A DNA stretch of 27,430 nt from JAGPKI01 sp052034135 (lineage in GTDB: Bacteria; Caldisericota; Caldisericia; UBA6126; JAGPKI01), in the NCBI GenBank assembly GCA_052034135.1, contig JBPOJC010000044.1:1-27430 (forward strand), written 5' to 3'. Positions 23,638-27,430 of the stretch are shown here, piece after piece. The notes below the pieces were generated by a model that was not told where the DNA came from, did not search any database, and was given only the letters and a program-made list of their open reading frames with translations. A program made the position numbers and the translations under genes. Each line of letters starts with the position of its first letter. Position 1 is the first letter of the stretch.

Positions 23638-23842
23638 AATGAATCTTATATTATTTTTGTTTATAGTTGTTTCTGTTGTAGCTTTGTTCATATCTTTATT
23701 TTCGCCTAGTTTTTTATTATATTTCTTTAAAATTTTAGCTTTTATAATATTATTTGTTCTTGAAATAATTTACAATGTAAAAGAATCCGGAAAGATTTTA
23801 GATGATTTCTATGATTACCTTGATTCAAATGATAATTTTTAA
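23630..23842 (+). CDS. Small unknown membrane protein with two helices
   Basis: The start is set at ATG 23630 (MFEMNLILFLFIVV) because AGGAGAGA lies just upstream; an in-frame ATG at 23576 lies inside the previous gene without such a site. The 70-residue product has two adjacent hydrophobic helices (about 4-25 and 28-46) and an acidic tail (KILDDFYDYLDSNDN). It overlaps the previous stop by 8 bp. Possible roles as a partner of the upstream membrane protein are inference. Confidence 0.55.
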   Translation: MFEMNLILFLFIVVSVVALFISLFSPSFLLYFFKILAFIILFVLEIIYNVKESGKILDDFYDYLDSNDNF

Positions 23843-23976
23843 GATTTTAAGTATTCAAGGGAAAGCGAAGAATTAACTCCACCAAAGCGATATTCCTAAT
23901 AAAAAAAAATTTATTTTAGCTAAATTTCAAAAGATAAATTATTATATATGTATTATTTGTATAAGGAGGTTAATCT

Positions 23977-24663
23977 TTGATTATGCAGAGTAAAACCATA
24001 TCTATAAGAAACGCTTTTAGCTTTGGATTAGACTTTATGAAAAATAATATAAAATTTGTAATTTCAATTATTATTATTTTGTACATTTCTGGCTTATTCC
24101 CTCTGATTGATAAAACTCAACACCTTGTCTTGTATAGAGTCTTAAATATTATAGCCTTTTTAGTATTATATCTATATGGTATCGAATTAATTCATATTTC
24201 TGGTTGCTGGTATGACTGTCATTCAGTTACAATAAAGGATCTTAAATTACCCCCATCTCTAATTTTACGTCACTTTTTAGGAATGGTTATTTTCAGTTTA
24301 TGTACATTTTTGGCTACTCTTTTATTGGTAGTACCAGGAATATATTTCTTTTTGACTTATTACTTTTTTCAATACTTTATCATTGATAAAAGTTTTGGTA
24401 TCAGAGAATCTTTCAAGTCAAGCTCTAAAATAACAAAAGGGGTTAAATGGGAACTTTTTGGTTTCTTCTTAATTGTTTATATTCCTTCTTTTGTATCCTT
24501 CCTTATCATGAAATACTTTAGTTTTTACTACACGGTTTATATACAGATTATTTTTAATTTCTGGTCAGTTTTGGCTGGGTTAGTAGCTTTTCATATTTAT
24601 AGACAACTTTACAATTATTTAGAAGAAGATGAGTCTTCTATTAAACAATTTGAAAGCTATTAA
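23977..24663 (+). CDS. Multi-helix membrane protein resembling DUF975/YckC-type proteins
   Basis: AAGGAGGT (23963-23970) is followed after 6 bases by TTG 23977; ATG 23983 is an alternative start. The 228-residue product begins with an amphipathic segment (SIRNAFSFGLDFMKNNIKF) followed by five or six helices. The stretch LLVVPGIYFFLTYYFFQYFIIDKSFGIRESFKSSSKITKGVKWELFGF has the 'vPGi....y.......D...gi.eslk.S...tkG..w.lf' pattern of a broad family of bacterial membrane proteins of unknown role. The tail is acidic. Confidence 0.6.
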   Translation: MIMQSKTISIRNAFSFGLDFMKNNIKFVISIIIILYISGLFPLIDKTQHLVLYRVLNIIAFLVLYLYGIELIHISGCWYDCHSVTIKDLKLPPSLILRHFLGMVIFSLCTFLATLLLVVPGIYFFLTYYFFQYFIIDKSFGIRESFKSSSKITKGVKWELFGFFLIVYIPSFVSFLIMKYFSFYYTVYIQIIFNFWSVLAGLVAFHIYRQLYNYLEEDESSIKQFESY

Positions 24664-25168
24664 AACGTCACTTACACTACCTCCAAGCCATCCTAAAAGT
24701 ATACCTTTCTCTTTTTTATGTTTCGTAATTACGTACGGTTTAAGCATACAAATTCAAATGCGAAGGGATGAGGAGACCCTTCGGGAGCAAAATACAGATA
24801 CGCTCCCTTTACTTTTCCGTCATTCTGAGCGTTAGCGAAGAATCTCCTCATCTGTCTTTTCAGTGTAAAACAAACATTCCTGTCTGTTTTCTTATTCTCA
24901 TATTTACATGGAAGTAAAAAAAAGGAGACTCTTCGTCGCTGGGATGAGCGCTCCTCAGGGTGACGAGGAATGACAGAATTATCTTTCTTACCACACTTAT
25001 ATATGGAAGGTTTTTTATCTTCATTTCTTTCTATTTTTTACCTAAAAATCTTATAATAAGAGTAAACAAAAATATGAAATAAATATTTTTTCTTGTATAG
25101 CTTTAAACCTTAAAAAACACAATTTAAGGCAAATAGCAAGACAGAATAAGTCAGGGGGTGGCTTGAAA
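24664..25168. other. Intergenic region without a supported gene
   Basis: About 500 bp between the membrane-protein gene and a doubtful small ORF. The middle (about 24758-24976) is dispersed repeat. The rest is AT-rich. A TATAAT at 25052-25057 could be a -10, and CCTTAAA...TTTAAGG (about 25106-25127) is a 7-bp stem with an 8-base loop. No tRNA or known riboswitch was recognised. Confidence 0.6.
24758..24976. repeat. Dispersed REP/MITE-like repeat block, inverted relative to the left-end block
   Basis: Read in reverse complement, this block carries the same modules in the same order as positions 271-424: CGTCACCCTGAGGAGCG, GCGACGAAGAGTCTCC, a T-rich stretch ending TTACTTCC, GAATAAGAAAACAGACAGG, GAGGAGATTCTTCGC and CAGAATGACG. 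A further part (24761-24812) matches the module near 108-146. The family word CGTCATTCTGAGCGTTAGCG starts at 24818. It is more GC-rich than the surroundings and has no transposase. Confidence 0.8.
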
Positions 25169-25315
25169 ATGGAAGAACTTTCTAAGAAAAAACATAACAC
25201 AAAATCTTGGGTAACATCTATCAAGATAATAAGTTTATTTCTTGTATTGTTAATCACTCGACAAAGCTTATCTAAGCTTAAGTTTGTAGGCTTAGAATAC
25301 TATCTCCGAAATTAG
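25169..25315 (+). CDS. Possible 48-residue membrane peptide or gene remnant
   Basis: The ORF starts MEELSKKKHNTKSW and contains one hydrophobic stretch (about 14-29, WVTSIKIISLFLVLLI). An AGGGGGTGG sequence about 10 bases upstream could serve as a ribosome site. The basic head plus single helix looks like the N-terminus of a larger membrane or secreted protein, and the remaining residues have no recognisable character. It may be a small gene, a truncated remnant or a chance ORF. Confidence 0.3.
   Translation: MEELSKKKHNTKSWVTSIKIISLFLVLLITRQSLSKLKFVGLEYYLRN
25264..25279. other. Short perfect inverted repeat
   Basis: AAGCTTA-TC-TAAGCTT forms a 7-bp stem with a 2-base spacer inside the doubtful 48-residue ORF. 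This would suit a protein-binding site or a hairpin and argues slightly against coding use of the region. Confidence 0.35.
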
Positions 25316-25417
25316 TAAATAAAATGCAAGAATTAACAGCTACCTTATTTATAAGAAAAATAACAATGCTTATTAAGATTTATAGATTTAATTAAGTCAT
25401 TAGAGGGGAGAAATAAA

Positions 25418-25804
25418 ATGTTTTCAATCAAAAAAGTCTGTTACATTTTAATAACAACAGCCCTAATTGTGGCTGTTATTATTATCGGTTCTTTCTTTTT
25501 GATAAGAAAGAATAATTCTACTTTGAGCAGTAAAGTAGAAAACAACAACACTTATTTAGATATTACACACTCAAAATATCATGATAATAAAATAGATAAA
25601 GATGGTAAATTAGAATTAGAATTCAGGAGTATTGAAACACAATTAGAAGTCATAGAATTAAACTTGGAATATCTAAAAATTTCGTCAAATACTTTTAATG
25701 AAGAAAAGCGTGATAAGCTCCTTGAAGGGTTAGAAACGATAAACCACGAACTTAAAGAGATCGATAATACCTTGGGTAAATTGAGAGAAAGTTTATCTAA
25801 ATGA
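25418..25804 (+). CDS. Unknown membrane-anchored coiled-coil protein
   Basis: The 128-residue product has a strong ribosome site (AGAGGGGAG) and an N-terminal membrane anchor or signal at 7-30 (VCYILITTALIVAVIIIGSFFLI) followed by RK. The rest is hydrophilic. Residues about 62-127 are rich in E, K and L with heptad-like spacing (LELEFRSIETQLEVIELNLEYLK...LLEGLETINHELKEIDNTLGKLRESL), so a coiled coil outside the membrane is likely. No family is recognised. Confidence 0.6.
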   Translation: MFSIKKVCYILITTALIVAVIIIGSFFLIRKNNSTLSSKVENNNTYLDITHSKYHDNKIDKDGKLELEFRSIETQLEVIELNLEYLKISSNTFNEEKRDKLLEGLETINHELKEIDNTLGKLRESLSK

Positions 25805-25920
25805 GGATTTAAATAAACTTTAAAATTAAAGAGGGTGTGTGGCTACCTTCTAATATATTTAGTTGGTTCTCATAAAAAGATTGAATTTATTGTAAAATTA
25901 ATAATTAAAGGTGAAGACAA

Positions 25921-26181
25921 ATGAATGCCAGACTCAAAGCAATTCTAATAATTATTTTGTCTGTTCTTCTTATGCCTGATCTTATTTATATAGAAAATGT
26001 AGATGCCAATAACTCAAAATTAGAAATCTCGGTAGAACCACCGATAGCTGGGGAAAATGCCTCCTATTTGTTCAGATTTGTATTTAATAATAGTTCAGGT
26101 GTGCATGAATGGATGCACTTATCATTTCCAGAAGGTACTTCTTTTCCTGATTTACCTGAAGATAAGCATGAGAAAATTTAA
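25921..26181 (+). CDS. 5' part of a frameshifted secreted stalk-domain protein
   Basis: AAGGTGAAG precedes the ATG. The first about 29 residues are a signal peptide (LKAILIIILSVLLMPDLIYI). The mature part LEISVEPPIAGENASYLFRFVFNNSSGVHEWMHLSFPEGTSFPDLPEDKHEKI stops at TAA 26179-26181. The sequence continues in another frame directly afterwards (26184-27275) with what looks like the rest of the same domain. One extra A in the AAAA run at 26173-26176 would join the two frames as ...EKNLILKKMTENIY. The gene is therefore either broken by a one-base deletion or affected by a sequencing or assembly error. Confidence 0.65.
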   Translation: MNARLKAILIIILSVLLMPDLIYIENVDANNSKLEISVEPPIAGENASYLFRFVFNNSSGVHEWMHLSFPEGTSFPDLPEDKHEKI

Positions 26182-26183
26182 TA

Positions 26184-27275
26184 TTGAAGAAAATGACAGA
26201 GAACATATATATAGATTCTAATCCTTGGGATATGACTCCCTCTTTACCATTGTTAGATCCAGAATCTTTTGTAATAAAATTCAGCAATGGTATTCCCTTT
26301 GAGGCAGGTGCTGTTCATGAAATATTTATTAAGAAAAAGTGTGGTATAAAAAATCCTAAAACTCCAGGTTTATATGTATTCAAAGTGTGCAATCAAAAAA
26401 ATGTTGATTGGGTAGAGTCTCAACCTTATGAAATTTTAGATTCTGTACCTAATAACGAAAAACCATTTATTAAATCCATACCTTTATTAGAAGACTCCCA
26501 TTTTATGAAGTTACAAAATAATAGATTTTTTGTATCATTGGAATTTTTAGAGCATATTGGCATAGATGCAGATTATAGAATATCAACGAATAAAGATAGA
26601 ATGCCTAACCAAATAGACATAGAAATTAAACCTCCATTATTTGGAAAAGATTTAGAGAAGCAGAAAATTCGCATTGAAGTAACAAATGATGTTAATGCTT
26701 ACTACATAAATGAAATAAAATATTATCTCTTAATTTGTGATATGACTAACAAACAAGGATTTCCTAAAAATTGGATTTCAGTTAGAGGGCTCCTCGAACC
26801 TTTTTTTAAACTTAATTGGAACCCTGAATCAAAGATAGTAGAAATCTACGATAACCCCTTCTACAATAGAGTAAAACTTCTTCCTCAAAGCTCTGAAATT
26901 ATTATTAATTATGAGTTACATAAGCTTAATAGTGGATTAATTAAGCAAAATAAGGAAGTATTTATTTCTTTAAGAGAATTCATTGAATTGATTAGCGGAA
27001 AAATAGATTATAATCCAGCCTCTCAATATAATAGTCCTGGAATAGTAATAAAACCAGCAAATATTAATAAAGAGATAAAAATTTATCCTCTACTAAATAA
27101 GGCAATTCTAATAAATGAAAATAATAAAATAAGAGAGATTAACTTCTTAAATAATCTAATTAATAAGAATGGTTCTTACTTTATTGGAATAAATGATATA
27201 ATCTCTATATTAGAAGCAGAAAAATATACTTATTTAGATTCAGATATAAATACTTACTTTAATTTTGAGTTTTAA
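26184..27275 (+). CDS. 3' part of the frameshifted stalk-domain protein
   Basis: The only start near the front is TTG at 26184, without a ribosome site; the frame is actually open from 26172. The opening (MTENIYIDSNPWDM...SLPLLDPESFVIKFSNGIPFEAGAVHEIFIKKKCGIKNPKTPGLYVFKVCN) reads as the second half of a surface-protein domain whose first half is in the preceding ORF. The remainder contains weakly conserved copper-amine-oxidase-type stalk repeats (RFFVSLEFLEHIGIDADY; WISVRGLLEPFFKLNWNPESKIVEI; VFISLREFIELISGKIDYNP). It is probably an extracellular or envelope protein if the reading frame is intact in the living cell. Confidence 0.6.
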   Translation: MKKMTENIYIDSNPWDMTPSLPLLDPESFVIKFSNGIPFEAGAVHEIFIKKKCGIKNPKTPGLYVFKVCNQKNVDWVESQPYEILDSVPNNEKPFIKSIPLLEDSHFMKLQNNRFFVSLEFLEHIGIDADYRISTNKDRMPNQIDIEIKPPLFGKDLEKQKIRIEVTNDVNAYYINEIKYYLLICDMTNKQGFPKNWISVRGLLEPFFKLNWNPESKIVEIYDNPFYNRVKLLPQSSEIIINYELHKLNSGLIKQNKEVFISLREFIELISGKIDYNPASQYNSPGIVIKPANINKEIKIYPLLNKAILINENNKIREINFLNNLINKNGSYFIGINDIISILEAEKYTYLDSDINTYFNFEF

Positions 27276-27418
27276 GCCAACTAAGTTTTGGGAAATTTAT
27301 TAGACCCAACTTCCCAAACTAACCAATGTTTCCCCTGATATAATCAGTTAATTATTTTTTGTTATATACTACAGTATAGTTTGTCTTTTTTGTAATCAAA
27401 AGGTGGTATGTTAAATAC

Positions 27419-27424
27419 AAGGAG
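27419..27424 (+). promoter_or_regulatory. Ribosome binding site of a gene starting just beyond the window
   Basis: AAGGAG lies 6 bases before the end of the window, the right distance for a start codon at about 27431. The 130 bp before it contain an imperfect inverted repeat (27284-27294 with 27311-27320) but no gene that I can support. Confidence 0.35.
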
Positions 27425-27430
27425 AAGCAA

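Noticed and set aside
24629..24835. 68-residue plus-strand ORF ending in RHSER
   Set aside because: It starts inside the previous gene and runs into the dispersed repeat; RHSER-type ends are a known artefact of translating these repeats.
25106..25165. Possible riboswitch before the 48-residue ORF
   Set aside because: A 7-bp stem and a short GAC/GTC hairpin are present, but no conserved core of a known class could be matched.
27284..27320. Inverted repeat as a terminator of the stalk-domain gene
   Set aside because: The stem contains a bulge, the loop is long, and it is followed by AACCAATG rather than a T-run.

Overview
The window is AT-rich bacterial chromosome, densely packed with genes on both strands. 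The gene set points to an anaerobe or microaerophile with peptide or amino-acid metabolism. It carries a neelaredoxin-type superoxide reductase, a ferritin-like protein, ferrous iron uptake (FeoAB), a split-P-protein glycine cleavage system, a CODH/hybrid-cluster-like protein, and secreted proteins with copper-amine-oxidase-type 'stalk' domains. Such stalk domains plus Asp-box repeats are common in Firmicutes-like and Caldisericota-like deep lineages. I cannot assign the species from sequence alone.

Layout. Positions 1-540 are a gene-free stack of dispersed repeats (REP/MITE-like). A reversed HicB-HicA toxin-antitoxin pair follows (606-1014); the HicA gene looks cut short by an in-frame stop. 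Next comes a FAD-like/CODH-like fusion (1244-3268) overlapping a CinA N-terminal-type gene (3252-4058), then a large secreted Asp-box/stalk protein (4109-6763). A stress-type cluster follows: degenerate anti-sigma factor and sigma factor (6865-7972), ferritin-like protein (8007-8426) and superoxide reductase (8454-8846). A perfect 34-bp palindrome containing the 16-bp parS sequence (8865-8898) lies between the superoxide reductase gene and convergent mnmG (8938-10794).

After an unknown membrane protein (10899-11546), a minus-strand operon reads: 39-residue membrane peptide (14573-14454), sodium:solute symporter, YtcJ-like amidohydrolase. It looks like an uptake-plus-hydrolysis unit of unknown substrate. 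A membrane-anchored polysaccharide deacetylase (14659-16065) converges on a DMT/EamA transporter (16080-16949). A DtxR-type regulator, FeoA and FeoB (17100-19596) form an iron-import operon. The glycine cleavage genes gcvH-gcvPA-gcvPB run leftward (22792-19605); gcvT is not in the window.

The right end is accessory in character: three small membrane-protein genes (23053-24663), a second copy of the left-end repeat family in inverted orientation (about 24758-24976), a possible 48-residue ORF, an anchored coiled-coil protein (25418-25804), and a secreted stalk-domain protein split by a one-base frameshift (25921-27275). The most notable items are the CODH/HCP-like fusion with missing metal ligands, the parS site by mnmG, the small symporter-associated peptide, the degenerate anti-sigma factor, and the two damaged genes. 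No tRNA, rRNA, CRISPR array or transposase gene was seen.
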